Shown here: one piece after another, positions 27,588 to 36,601 of the stretch
Position numbering within the stretch: position 1 is the stretch's first letter
Layout: every line of letters starts with the position of its first letter
Source: Dyadobacter sp. SG02
GTDB taxonomy: Bacteria > Bacteroidota > Bacteroidia > Cytophagales > Spirosomataceae
Reading direction: 5' to 3'
Length of the DNA: 64,000 nt
Assembly: GCF_900109045.1 (NCBI RefSeq)
Contig: NZ_FNYL01000013.1
Location: forward strand, 62,001-126,000
Notes under the pieces: model-generated
Seen by the model: only the letters and a program-made list of their open reading frames with translations
Databases searched by the model: none
Told to the model about the DNA's origin: nothing
Translations under genes and position numbers: made by a program

Positions 27588-27989
27588 TCAGGGTGCTTTG
27601 TTGATAAATTTTACTTTGGATTTGATGTCGGTACGCAGCACGCTCTGCTGGCGGAAACGGCGCAGGTAACGTTGGGCAATGCTGTCGAGCGCGGCACTCC
27701 TTTCTTTGCTTTTCTTGCCAAAAAATGTGACGACTTTCGTCGGCTCGGTGATGGTTTGCTTCGTGTCGGTATCTTTCCAGCGGCCATCGGCGTCCCATTC
27801 GGTGTAGCCTTCGGGGAAATAGTTGCTGATGACGCTATCGCTGAAATTCTTCCATTGCTGCCCGCTCACGGTACCTCCGCTCGGGATGTCCCGGCCGAAA
27901 TAAAGGTCGCTGCGCTGGTAGCTGGCGCAGGAAGCCAGGCCGAGGCAGCCGGCCACCGCCCATTTTTGCATTCGTTTCAAGTTGATCAT
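27588..27989 (-). CDS. DUF3574-type putative lipoprotein
   Basis: The 133-residue product has a lipoprotein signal (LGLASC lipobox near residue 21) and then SDLYFGRDIPSGG ... WKNFSDSVIS, EWDADGRWKD and EPTKVVTFF. This pattern is known to me from DUF3574 proteins, which are mostly proteobacterial. No function is known. A start at the second Met (residue 7) is equally possible. It ends back to back with the M14 gene. Confidence 0.75.
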   Translation of the reverse strand: MINLKRMQKWAVAGCLGLASCASYQRSDLYFGRDIPSGGTVSGQQWKNFSDSVISNYFPEGYTEWDADGRWKDTDTKQTITEPTKVVTFFGKKSKERSAALDSIAQRYLRRFRQQSVLRTDIKSKVKFINKAP

Positions 27990-28225
27990 CGTTCAGGTTA
28001 TCAGATTTGCGGTTTGATCAGGTAATTTAATGCAACCTTCAACGCGTCACAAGTTACTTGCGGTATTCTTGGTGTAGAAATAAATCGTAAAGGTGTAGTA
28101 CTCTCGCCCCGGCCGTATTTTATGCCGGATCAGGGCGAGCGGCAACGGTATGGCATGGAAATTAGCTACTTTTAGTAACCACTGTCAGTAAGCTCGTTAA
28201 GGTATTCATCAAAAGCGAAAAGGTC

Positions 28226-29143
28226 ATGCAGAAAATCGTTCCCCACTTATGGTTTGACAAAGAAGCTGCGGAAGCGGCAGCATTTTACGCATCGGTATTT
28301 CCCGAATCACGGGTTAGCAGCGTCACGACGATGGAAGATACGCCGTCAGGCGACGCCGATATGGTCATATTCGAGCTCTGGGGCCAAAAGTTCATGGCCA
28401 TCAGTGCCGGCCCGATTTTCAAGCCGAATCCATCCATTTCCTTCATGGTCAATTTCGACCCGCTGTTTTTCGACGGTTCACAGGAGGCCGCGCGGGCGAA
28501 AATCGATGAAGTATGGAACAAGCTGATAGATGGCGGAAAAGCATTGATGCAGATCGACGAATATCCGTTCAGCAAGCGGTATGGCTGGGTGGAGGATAAA
28601 TATGGCGTTTCGTGGCAACTGATCCTCACCAATCCGGACGGGGAGCCGCGGTCGCCGATCATCCACTCGTTGATGTTTGTCGGGGACCAATGCGGCAGGG
28701 CTGAGGAAGCGATCAACTACTATTGTTCGGTTTTTACGAACGCTAAGCTGGGTTCGATACACTATTATCCCGAAGGCATGGCGCCGGACAAACCGGGTAC
28801 CGTCATGTTCGCGGATTTCAAGCTCGAAGACGCCTGGTTTAGCGCCATGGACAGCGCGCATGAACATAAATTCAAATTTGATGAGGGTGTCTCGATCGTC
28901 GTGAACTGCGAGGACCAGGCAGAACTGGACTATTTTACCCAAAAACTGTCGGCGGTGCCGGAAGCGGAGCAATGCGGATGGATTAAGGACAAATTCGGCT
29001 TATCGTGGCAGATCACGCCGATTGTCGTAGAAGAAATGATGGTAAACGGCACCCGCGAGCAGGTCAACAGGATCACCCAGGCATTGCTGCCCATGAAAAG
29101 GCTGGAAATAGCGCCGCTGGTGAAGGCTTTTGAAGGGGAGTAG
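28226..29143 (+). CDS. Two-domain VOC / PhnB-like protein
   Basis: The 305-residue protein is a tandem of two halves, each with the PhnB-like start (HLWFDKEAAEAAAFYASVFP and, near residue 150, HSLMFVGDQCGRAEEAINYY). Each half carries the repeated GVSWQL / GLSWQI end motif. The vicinal-oxygen-chelate fold hosts dioxygenases, isomerases and resistance proteins; PhnB-like members are of unknown activity. It stands alone and faces the ferritin-like gene across a strong hairpin. Confidence 0.88.
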   Translation: MQKIVPHLWFDKEAAEAAAFYASVFPESRVSSVTTMEDTPSGDADMVIFELWGQKFMAISAGPIFKPNPSISFMVNFDPLFFDGSQEAARAKIDEVWNKLIDGGKALMQIDEYPFSKRYGWVEDKYGVSWQLILTNPDGEPRSPIIHSLMFVGDQCGRAEEAINYYCSVFTNAKLGSIHYYPEGMAPDKPGTVMFADFKLEDAWFSAMDSAHEHKFKFDEGVSIVVNCEDQAELDYFTQKLSAVPEAEQCGWIKDKFGLSWQITPIVVEEMMVNGTREQVNRITQALLPMKRLEIAPLVKAFEGE

Positions 29144-29154
29144 GGTATTTAAAT

Positions 29155-29190
29155 GTCAGGCCGAGCGGGCGCCCGTCCGCTCGGCCTGAC
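29155..29190. terminator. Hairpin between convergent genes
   Basis: A perfect 14-bp stem (GTCAGGCCGAGCGG / CCGCTCGGCCTGAC, 8-base loop) lies between the VOC gene and the convergent ferritin-like gene. It lacks a proper T tract on both strands, so it may terminate weakly or act as a message-end stabiliser. Confidence 0.7.
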
Positions 29191-29196
29191 GAAAAG

Positions 29197-30240
29197 CTAA
29201 CTCCCCGCAGGAACGATAAACTCGAACGACGGACCGATCGTGTAGCCGGATTTGCCGGGGAATGCCGTCCCGCACAATTTCTGGGCGGTCAGTTTGAGAT
29301 CGTACATTACGCCTACGGTGTTATCGAGGTTTCCGGGCTGGCCGTTGAATGTCACATGAAGCCCTGCAAGCAGCGAATAATAGCTGGTATTGAACTCGTT
29401 CATCCGGTTCAGCTCCTCGCTGCCGGCCGGGAGCATGCTGGTTTTGGTATTGGGAAACAACGGGAAAACGTTGTCGGGCGTGAATGGAATGTCGGGCCCG
29501 GAGAAAGAATAGCCGTTCGGGGCATCAGGGTTTTTCACCAGCCTTTTGCCTTTATACAATTCCTCGAAACGATAGTAATGCGCGAGCTCGTCTTCCTGGT
29601 CGAGCGGGGAGGTGGAAGTTCCCTCGCCTTGTTCTATGATGATATTGATGGCGTCGATCGCATTTTGTTTGGTATAAATAGGAAAAAGCTCGTCCGCAGG
29701 AAAGAACGACGACGTCACCTGCTTGCTCTTATCGCCCGGCAGCTCATCGGGCGCCAGTTCATCGATCTTCTTTTGAATAGCCTGGTAAAACTGGCCTATC
29801 GTGCTGAATGTAGGCATTGCTGCCAGGGTCAATGATTTGAAAACCAGTGGATTTTCCGGTTCTTCAATCTCCATAAACACATTTTTGACGACATCCGTCG
29901 AGTATTTTTCCAGCCCGACGATCAGCCCTTTGCCGATGCCCATCGGCAGCGGGCCGGGGTATTCGGGAACAAAATCGGCATGATCGATCGAAGGCGTTCC
30001 ACCTAGGGCGTTCAGGATATTGGCCGCGATGGTCATATGGAGCATTTCCTCGATCACGATCGAATGGATGATCTGCCGCTGCACAGGGTTGGTACCGGGT
30101 TTCAGCGAGAACATCGCCGTAAGGTAGGGCGGGATCGTGGAATGTTCGAGTTCGACGGCGTTTTGAAGGAGTGGATAAAGCTCTTCCAGGGCATTGGCCG
30201 TCAATGCCTTCTCAACATATTTTGAATCTATTTGTAGCAT
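29197..30240 (-). CDS. Ferritin-like protein resembling the C-terminal half of VioB
   Basis: The 347-residue protein has a four-helix ferritin-like N-terminal region with probable metal ligands in NAVELEHSTIPPYL and IVIEEMLHMTIAANILNALGG. The second segment closely resembles the EEMxH...NNLLMALG region of VioB/RebD-type iminophenylpyruvate dimer synthases, which couple oxidised tryptophan in violacein-type synthesis. It is the third gene of a minus-strand operon whose middle gene resembles the VioB N-terminal half. None of the other violacein genes is in the window, so the true reaction is unknown. Confidence 0.75.
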   Translation of the reverse strand: MLQIDSKYVEKALTANALEELYPLLQNAVELEHSTIPPYLTAMFSLKPGTNPVQRQIIHSIVIEEMLHMTIAANILNALGGTPSIDHADFVPEYPGPLPMGIGKGLIVGLEKYSTDVVKNVFMEIEEPENPLVFKSLTLAAMPTFSTIGQFYQAIQKKIDELAPDELPGDKSKQVTSSFFPADELFPIYTKQNAIDAINIIIEQGEGTSTSPLDQEDELAHYYRFEELYKGKRLVKNPDAPNGYSFSGPDIPFTPDNVFPLFPNTKTSMLPAGSEELNRMNEFNTSYYSLLAGLHVTFNGQPGNLDNTVGVMYDLKLTAQKLCGTAFPGKSGYTIGPSFEFIVPAGS

Positions 30241-30265
30241 GGTGAATCAAATTTTTAACCGTAAA

Positions 30266-32197
30266 TCACAGATTTTCAAACAAATTGAGGACATCGCGGA
30301 AACCGGGGAACGACCCGTTTTTCTGCTTCACGGCCTCGATGTATTCGGCTTGCTTCTTGGTAGGTGCGGTGCCGGGCACCGCCGGGTTGGTCGCCGCGAG
30401 TTGCGATAGCCCTTTTTGTACCGTCGGGCTGCCGGTAATCTGTGGATTGTTGAGCCAGTTCAGAATCGTATTGCGCTTGGCGTCCGACAGGTCGCGGGTA
30501 ACGGGCATATGCATGGTGTCGTTGATGTCCCGCGAAAATGCGAACAGCATGATATGCTTCTTTTCGATCAGGGCGTATGGGTCGGCGAGGTTCGCCACGT
30601 ATTTGCTCATAATCGGATAGAGGTTGCTGTACTGCGTCATGATCTCCGAAATATCGTCCCACACCGGGTTAGGCAGTGCCTGGAAATAATCGCGCAAATG
30701 GACTACCAGGTTTTCGGGGCCGAACGCCGGGTCCACGGTAGCCGTTTGGTAATTGATGCTGTAAATCTGTCCGTCGATGTACACCCGTGGACTATGGATC
30801 GCATTGCCGGTCAGCGGCATTTGCGCCTTCCCCTGCCCGTCGGTGGTGATCTGGCCCTGGAATGCCAGGCCATCGGCAGGGAAATTGTTTCCGTACACGA
30901 CGGAAATAGGGTTGCTGGCGCTTAACGGCGTGTCGGGGGTAGGGGGTTGAAGGGAAATACTGATGGTTTCGTTCGGTAGCGGCACACCCCACCGGTAGGC
31001 ATAAAAATCGACTTTCAATGCTTCGCCGCAATCCAGCCGCAGGACAAAATTATCCGCCCTGGCCACCAGCCCGTCGATCGCCTCCCGCGCGATGATCACA
31101 AAATGCCCCGGTACGGAGTCAGAAGGAGCTACCAGGAGTAGTTGATTACTTCGCAGGGTATCCATCGTTTCGTCGGGCAGGTCGCTGAACGACACAATTC
31201 CGCCGGTTTGGTTAAGCCAGTTCGGGTCCGACTGGTAATTCATCGCCCCGATTTCGACCATATCCTCGGGCAGGATATAATAGGCTTGCGTGTATTCGCT
31301 GATAAAACCCGCCTGAGGAACTTTGCTTACCGCCAGACGCAGATCCTGATTGTAGGTAACCGTACCAAGCGGATCGGAAACCGGCATACTGGCACCAAAA
31401 TCTACACTGACGCGCTTTTGATCCTGTTCCACGAGAAAATTCGAAATGCTGAAATAGGTCCGCTGGGCATTTGGCGCCTGGTAAATGCCGTACAACCGGC
31501 GCGACGGCGAAAATGTGAGTGGTTCGCCTTCGAAATAGGGCCCGATCGAGCCGATGATCCTGCCGAGGGAAAACCTTCCGTCGTTGTGATTATAGTAATA
31601 GCCGAAAGGGTTCATGTTGATAGCCAGCATATTACCTTGCGTGGTGGCGCGTAGCGTACGCAGGAAGGCCGACTTTTCGGCTGCCTCGCCCCATGTGATA
31701 TTGGTAATAACGGAGGTCCAGGTTGCACCCAGCGGCTGGCCGTTTCTTTTGGCACCGGCCAGTTGTCTTGGCTGCAAATCCCGGAAGCTGGTGGTAGCGA
31801 TATCGCCTTTGAAAAGCAGATCGCCATTGGCGGTGCAAATGCGGATTTGCACGCACCACAATGCGGAGTACGTCTGGGCGTCAGGGTCGAGGTCGACCAT
31901 CTTGCCGGTAGGCCGTCCTTCGGCACCGACTACGGCCTGGCCGATAATAATGTCGTCGGACGGCGAGGCCTGCGTCGTACCATCCGGCAGGAAGAGCTGC
32001 TTAACCGAGCAGTTCTGGAAATCGAAAACCGCCCCTCCCTCGGGGTTCCACCAGCCGTTGGTAGCACCCTGTCCCGGTTCCTGGAAGTTGGGTTGGAAAG
32101 TGTTGTTGTTGTAATGCGCCGGATCGTTGTTGACCGTGCTGACGTCGGACAGGAAATCGCCCGTGAATATCAGGCGTGGAGCATGAAGGTAAGACAT
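30266..32197 (-). CDS. Large protein resembling the N-terminal half of VioB
   Basis: The 643-residue protein begins MSYLHAPRLIFTGDFLSDV. This echoes the PRxxFxG start of VioB, as does GKMVDLDPDAQTY followed by a beta strand. It has no signal peptide and is predicted to be mostly beta. It lies 25 bases upstream of the ferritin-like gene, so the pair looks like a VioB split into two chains. The match is by eye and weaker than for the ferritin-like partner. The last 150 residues contain an all-helical segment with a MHMPVTRDLSDAKR motif. Confidence 0.55.
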   Translation of the reverse strand: MSYLHAPRLIFTGDFLSDVSTVNNDPAHYNNNTFQPNFQEPGQGATNGWWNPEGGAVFDFQNCSVKQLFLPDGTTQASPSDDIIIGQAVVGAEGRPTGKMVDLDPDAQTYSALWCVQIRICTANGDLLFKGDIATTSFRDLQPRQLAGAKRNGQPLGATWTSVITNITWGEAAEKSAFLRTLRATTQGNMLAINMNPFGYYYNHNDGRFSLGRIIGSIGPYFEGEPLTFSPSRRLYGIYQAPNAQRTYFSISNFLVEQDQKRVSVDFGASMPVSDPLGTVTYNQDLRLAVSKVPQAGFISEYTQAYYILPEDMVEIGAMNYQSDPNWLNQTGGIVSFSDLPDETMDTLRSNQLLLVAPSDSVPGHFVIIAREAIDGLVARADNFVLRLDCGEALKVDFYAYRWGVPLPNETISISLQPPTPDTPLSASNPISVVYGNNFPADGLAFQGQITTDGQGKAQMPLTGNAIHSPRVYIDGQIYSINYQTATVDPAFGPENLVVHLRDYFQALPNPVWDDISEIMTQYSNLYPIMSKYVANLADPYALIEKKHIMLFAFSRDINDTMHMPVTRDLSDAKRNTILNWLNNPQITGSPTVQKGLSQLAATNPAVPGTAPTKKQAEYIEAVKQKNGSFPGFRDVLNLFENL

Positions 32198-32229
32198 GAT
32201 GCTTTAATTTATTGTGAGGATAAAATTCT

Positions 32230-32619
32230 TTAAGCGGCTGTATTCCAGATGATAAAATGTTGCAGCCATGCTCCGTTGTACTTTTTGTAAATCCAAAGCA
32301 TCCGGCCGGTTTCCGATGCTTTTTCCCCCGTTTGTTTGTCGGTGGTTGTCTGTTGGTAAATGGCCCATTCGTAGGCCAGGTCTTCCCGGATCTCGATATC
32401 CTGCGATTCATAGGAGATCTCGATGTAAAAAGCATCGAACCAGGAGCGCAGAAACTCCACGCCGCCTGCTTTGGTATTGATTACCGGCGAGCCGGGGGCG
32501 ATGACCGTGATATCATCGGCGAGGATCGCGGCCATCATGTCGAGGTTACCGGTGTTTTCCGCTTCCTGAACAATGAGCCGCAGTTTTTCAATTTGTTGTC
32601 TGTCATTTGTGATGTTCAT
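32230..32619 (-). CDS. NTF2-like / SnoaL-type small protein
   Basis: The 129-residue protein has the NTF2-like cone-fold pattern: an N-terminal helix, AAILADDITVIAPGSP, a second helix with a conserved Trp, and the C-terminal strand pair GRMLWIYKKYNGAWLQHFIIW. Such proteins act as small-molecule isomerases, cyclases or binding partners. It is the first gene of the operon with the two VioB-like genes, 32 bases upstream, and may process their product. Confidence 0.8.
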   Translation of the reverse strand: MNITNDRQQIEKLRLIVQEAENTGNLDMMAAILADDITVIAPGSPVINTKAGGVEFLRSWFDAFYIEISYESQDIEIREDLAYEWAIYQQTTTDKQTGEKASETGRMLWIYKKYNGAWLQHFIIWNTAA

Positions 32620-32914
32620 GGTGATATTGATTGTTTGAAGCAGGAAGTAACCGTGTCTTTATTTTTTACTTACTAATTCTGATTGTTTGTAGAATTAGTT
32701 ATTTAACGGTCGAGAAAAAAACTGATTCAGCCGTGCTTTTGACCGTTGGCGGAGGCATTACACCTGTTCGTTTTGGCACGTCCGGCGTTCGGAAGCGGAC
32801 ATTTTTATTTGAGGATAATTTTTAAAAAGAGTGCTATAAGCCTCGTTTGAGGGTTTTTTCAAAACCGGCACGCCATTAGTGATGCGCGGATGAATCTAAA
32901 CTTCCGGCCCGGTC

Positions 32915-35311
32915 ATGATCAGAAACCACTTCACCATCGCTTTCAGGAGCTTTTTCAACAGCAAAGGTTATTCAATCATTAATGTAACCGGCCTCGCCGT
33001 GGGAATAACCTGCGCGGTGCTGATCTTCCTGGTCGTGCGGCACGAGACGAGCTATGACCTCGGCCAGTCGCGCCTGGACCGCATTTTCCGGGTCGAAACT
33101 GAGAATATCAAAGAGAACCATACCTACCCGGGTACTTACACCGGCATGGCCAACGCCTTGCGCACCGACCTGCCCGAAGCCGAAATCATCGCACCGATCA
33201 TGAAAATGGGCGGAAAGACAATGGCAAGTAGCGAGGGCGAGAAGAAATTCAGGGAATCGCTCGTGTTTGCGGATAATGCCCTTTTCCGGACGCTCGATTA
33301 CAAATGGTTGGCAGGCAATCCCGGGCGGGCACTGGCACAGCCTGGCGCGATCGTGCTCACCCGTGCGTATGCGGAAAAGTATTTCGGGACGGTCGATGTG
33401 CTCGGAAAGACGGTCCGGCTGGACAACAAATTCGACCTGACGGTCACCGGTGTGGTTGAAAATTACCCCGTCACCACGAGCTTCCCATTCGATATGCTGG
33501 TTTCATTTTCGACAGTGAAACAGATCAATCCAGATTTCGACGAAAACAGGTGGAATGGCTGGAATGACAACTATCAGGTATTTGTGGTATTGAAAAAGGA
33601 CGTCTACCCGGAGCAATTGATAGAGCGTTTCGAAAACGTGGTAGTTAAATACATGGGCAAGGAGCTGCTGTCCGACAAGCGTTTCAAGCTCAATCATTTA
33701 TCGGAAATCCATTACGCGGGTAACCTGGGCGGCAGGAGCGCCAATGTCGACCTGCTGCAAACCCTTGCCGCCATCGGCGCGCTGGTGCTGCTGATCGCCT
33801 GCTTCAATTTCATTAACCTGAGCACCGCCCGTGCATTCAAGCGTGCGAAAGAAGTGGGCATTCGTAAGGCGGTGGGTAGCAGCCGTCTGTCGCTCATACA
33901 CCAGTTCCTCACCGAAGCCGGGCTCATTACTTTTTTTGCCGGAATACTTGCCCTCGTCCTCTGCGTATTGCTGCTGCCCGTCCTCGCCGCGACGCTCAGC
34001 ATTCCATTGACGCTCAATGACCTTTTTGCAGAGCAAACGGCATTGTTCACGGGTGTTTTATTGGTATTAACTGCATTGCTGGCAGGTTTTTACCCGGCGC
34101 TGCGCTTGTCGGGCATGGCGCCCATTTGGGCACTCAAAAACAATGCTACTTCGCGCGCCGGACAATGGTTTTCCATGCGGGAAGGGCTGGTAGTGGTGCA
34201 ATTTACCGTTTCCCTCGTGCTGATCTGCTGCGCGATGCTGATCGACCGGCAGCTGGATTTCTTCCGCAATGCGGACCTCGGTTTCAACAAATCGGCCATT
34301 ATCACCGTGGGATTACCCGACAACAAGCCCGAAAAACTGCAAACGCTCCGCAACCAGCTCACCCGGTCGGCGCAGATCAGGGACGTGAGTTTCTCGTTCA
34401 ACAGTGCATCCGCCGAGAGCAACTGGATGCAGGCGATGGAATACCGGCAAGGGCCGAAGGTGGTACAGGTGAAAACCCAGATGAAAATGGGCGACTCGCA
34501 TTACCTCGATACCTACGGCATTCAACTGGTGGCCGGTGAGCCGCTGAAAGACAGCGATACCGCCAATTTCAAGGTGATCGTGAATGAAATATTCCTGGGC
34601 CGGATCGGTATTTCCAACCCGCGCGCGGCCATCGGGCAGCGCGTCCATTATGGCGACGGCAACGAATTTGCGACCATCGCCGGTGTGGCGCGTAACTTTC
34701 ACGTCAACTCGCTGCACCAGAAGATCGATCCGACCGTCATCCAGGTCGTTCCCAACAACTTCTACCAGGCGGGCATCAAGCTGCAAAACGAAAATGCCAG
34801 CGCGGCTTCCATCCAAACCGCATTGACCGACATTGAAAAAGCCTGGACCCAAATATATCCCGACCAGATTTTCGAATACAGCTTCCTCGACGAAACCCTG
34901 GCGCAAGCCTACCAATCCGAAACGCGCACGGCCCGGCTCATCGGAGCAGCCACCATTTTGGCCCTACTGATCGCCAGCATGGGACTTTTCGGCCTCGCTA
35001 CATTCACGGCAGAGCAACGTACCAAGGAAATTGGTGTGAGAAAAGTGCTCGGGGCTTCCGTAAGCAGCGTTGTCGCTTTGCTCTCGAAGGATTTCCTGAA
35101 ACCGGTGATGCTGGCGATCGTCATCGCTTCGCCCATTGCCTGGTACCTGATGAACCAATGGTTGCAGAACTTCGAATTTAAGATTCCGGTATCCTGGTGG
35201 CTTTTCGTGGCGGGGGGCTCGCTGATGACCGCCATTGCGCTCCTGACCGTCAGTTTCCAGAGCCTCCGTGCGGCCATGCTCGACCCGGTGCGGAGTTTGC
35301 GGACTGAATAG
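32915..35311 (+). CDS. MacB/FtsX-type ABC transporter permease
   Basis: The 798-residue protein has the double FtsX layout common in Bacteroidota. An N-terminal transmembrane helix near 20-40 is followed by a periplasmic MacB-type domain, three spans (about 280-420), a second helix and periplasmic domain, and three final spans. Motifs include the post-helix RAKEVGIRKAVGSS and TKEIGVRKVLGAS loops that contact the ATPase. No ATPase gene is next to it, so it depends on a partner elsewhere. It may export lipids, peptides or antibiotics; cargo unknown. Confidence 0.9.
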   Translation: MIRNHFTIAFRSFFNSKGYSIINVTGLAVGITCAVLIFLVVRHETSYDLGQSRLDRIFRVETENIKENHTYPGTYTGMANALRTDLPEAEIIAPIMKMGGKTMASSEGEKKFRESLVFADNALFRTLDYKWLAGNPGRALAQPGAIVLTRAYAEKYFGTVDVLGKTVRLDNKFDLTVTGVVENYPVTTSFPFDMLVSFSTVKQINPDFDENRWNGWNDNYQVFVVLKKDVYPEQLIERFENVVVKYMGKELLSDKRFKLNHLSEIHYAGNLGGRSANVDLLQTLAAIGALVLLIACFNFINLSTARAFKRAKEVGIRKAVGSSRLSLIHQFLTEAGLITFFAGILALVLCVLLLPVLAATLSIPLTLNDLFAEQTALFTGVLLVLTALLAGFYPALRLSGMAPIWALKNNATSRAGQWFSMREGLVVVQFTVSLVLICCAMLIDRQLDFFRNADLGFNKSAIITVGLPDNKPEKLQTLRNQLTRSAQIRDVSFSFNSASAESNWMQAMEYRQGPKVVQVKTQMKMGDSHYLDTYGIQLVAGEPLKDSDTANFKVIVNEIFLGRIGISNPRAAIGQRVHYGDGNEFATIAGVARNFHVNSLHQKIDPTVIQVVPNNFYQAGIKLQNENASAASIQTALTDIEKAWTQIYPDQIFEYSFLDETLAQAYQSETRTARLIGAATILALLIASMGLFGLATFTAEQRTKEIGVRKVLGASVSSVVALLSKDFLKPVMLAIVIASPIAWYLMNQWLQNFEFKIPVSWWLFVAGGSLMTAIALLTVSFQSLRAAMLDPVRSLRTE

Positions 35312-35383
35312 GCTGGAAATGTTAGGATACAGTGCTGAAATCCATTTATTTCGCGGCGCACAGATAACCGCGGATCGATCGTA

Positions 35384-36472
35384 ATGGATAACTGGAAAGC
35401 AATTGCATACCTTCTGGCGTTCGGGCAGGGCTTTGTCCTGAGCCTGTCGCTGATTGTAAAAGGCATTAAACGCAAGCGCGCCAGCCTGTTTCTCGGCCTG
35501 ATCCTGCTCGTACTAAGCCAGGAGCTGCTCAATGCGTGGGCGATGCAGTTGCATTACCACAGCCGTCCTGACGCCATTCCATTCTGGAATTTGCAGAGTT
35601 ACTTGTTGCTCCCGATTGCAACCTGGTTTTTCGTACAACTCACCACCGAACCGGATTATGTTTTCAAACCCTTACATCGCTTTTTTTTCCTGCCGGTAGC
35701 CGCCGAGGTCGCTATTCGGTGTGTTTGGCAGGGTTACCGGCGCTTTACCGGCATCGATCTGCCTTCGCTACTTGAAAATCCGGTCTGGTTTTTCATCACG
35801 GAGATATTGCCTATCATAGGAATGATTGCCGTGTTGGCCGTGTACGCCTATAAGTTGCGCGATTTCCAGGCAGGCTGGAAAAAACAGGCAGCTGGGTATG
35901 ACCTCAAAACCTTTTTCCGTTTTTACGGCTTGTTCGGTTTTCTGGTGTTACTCACGTTCCTGTGGATCGCCGGCGTGGTCCTCGAATGGCCGGTGTTTTT
36001 TGGAATCGAGGTGTTGCTTGCCCTTTGCCTTTTTGGAGTGGGTTACATGGGCTACATTTCGCCCGAATTCTTTATGCTGCCGTCATTACCCAAAGAGAAA
36101 CCAGCCGAACGGCCGGATTTTGGCCGATTTGATGATCAGTCCGAACTACAAAGGTTGAGAGAAACATTCACGCACGGTCACCTGCATACGCGATCGGGCC
36201 TGACACTCGACGACCTCGCCGCGCACCTGGGCTTGCCGCCGCGCTATATTTCGTACCTTATCAATACTTATTTCAATACGAATTTCAGCGGTTTTGTCAA
36301 TAGTTTCCGTGTTGAAGAAGTGATCAAAAAACTCGCCGATCCCGACGAACAACACAAAACGATCCTTGGACTCGCTTTCGACGCCGGGTTCAGTTCCAAA
36401 TCTACATTCAACCAGGTCTTCAAACAGCATACCGGTAAATCGCCGTCGCAGTTTTTGCTCGTGCAGAAATAG
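35384..36472 (+). CDS. AraC-type regulator with N-terminal membrane domain
   Basis: The 362-residue protein has six or seven transmembrane helices in residues 1-220 and a C-terminal AraC DNA-binding domain (about 265-362). The two helix-turn-helix units are visible as LDDLAAHLGLPPRYISYLIN and ILGLAFDAGFSSKSTFNQVF. Such membrane-bound regulators are frequent in Bacteroidota and probably sense envelope signals directly. It lies 72 bases after the ABC permease, which it may control. Confidence 0.88.
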   Translation: MDNWKAIAYLLAFGQGFVLSLSLIVKGIKRKRASLFLGLILLVLSQELLNAWAMQLHYHSRPDAIPFWNLQSYLLLPIATWFFVQLTTEPDYVFKPLHRFFFLPVAAEVAIRCVWQGYRRFTGIDLPSLLENPVWFFITEILPIIGMIAVLAVYAYKLRDFQAGWKKQAAGYDLKTFFRFYGLFGFLVLLTFLWIAGVVLEWPVFFGIEVLLALCLFGVGYMGYISPEFFMLPSLPKEKPAERPDFGRFDDQSELQRLRETFTHGHLHTRSGLTLDDLAAHLGLPPRYISYLINTYFNTNFSGFVNSFRVEEVIKKLADPDEQHKTILGLAFDAGFSSKSTFNQVFKQHTGKSPSQFLLVQK

Positions 36473-36601
36473 GGAACGAAGGCGTAGCCAAAAGCAAAAA
36501 ATTAGTCCGGAAACATGATTCCGGACGTCCGGACGCGGATTCCGGGCGATCGGCATTGTTCCGATCAGTTGTTTTGCGGCATACACTTATTTAAAAATGT
36601 T

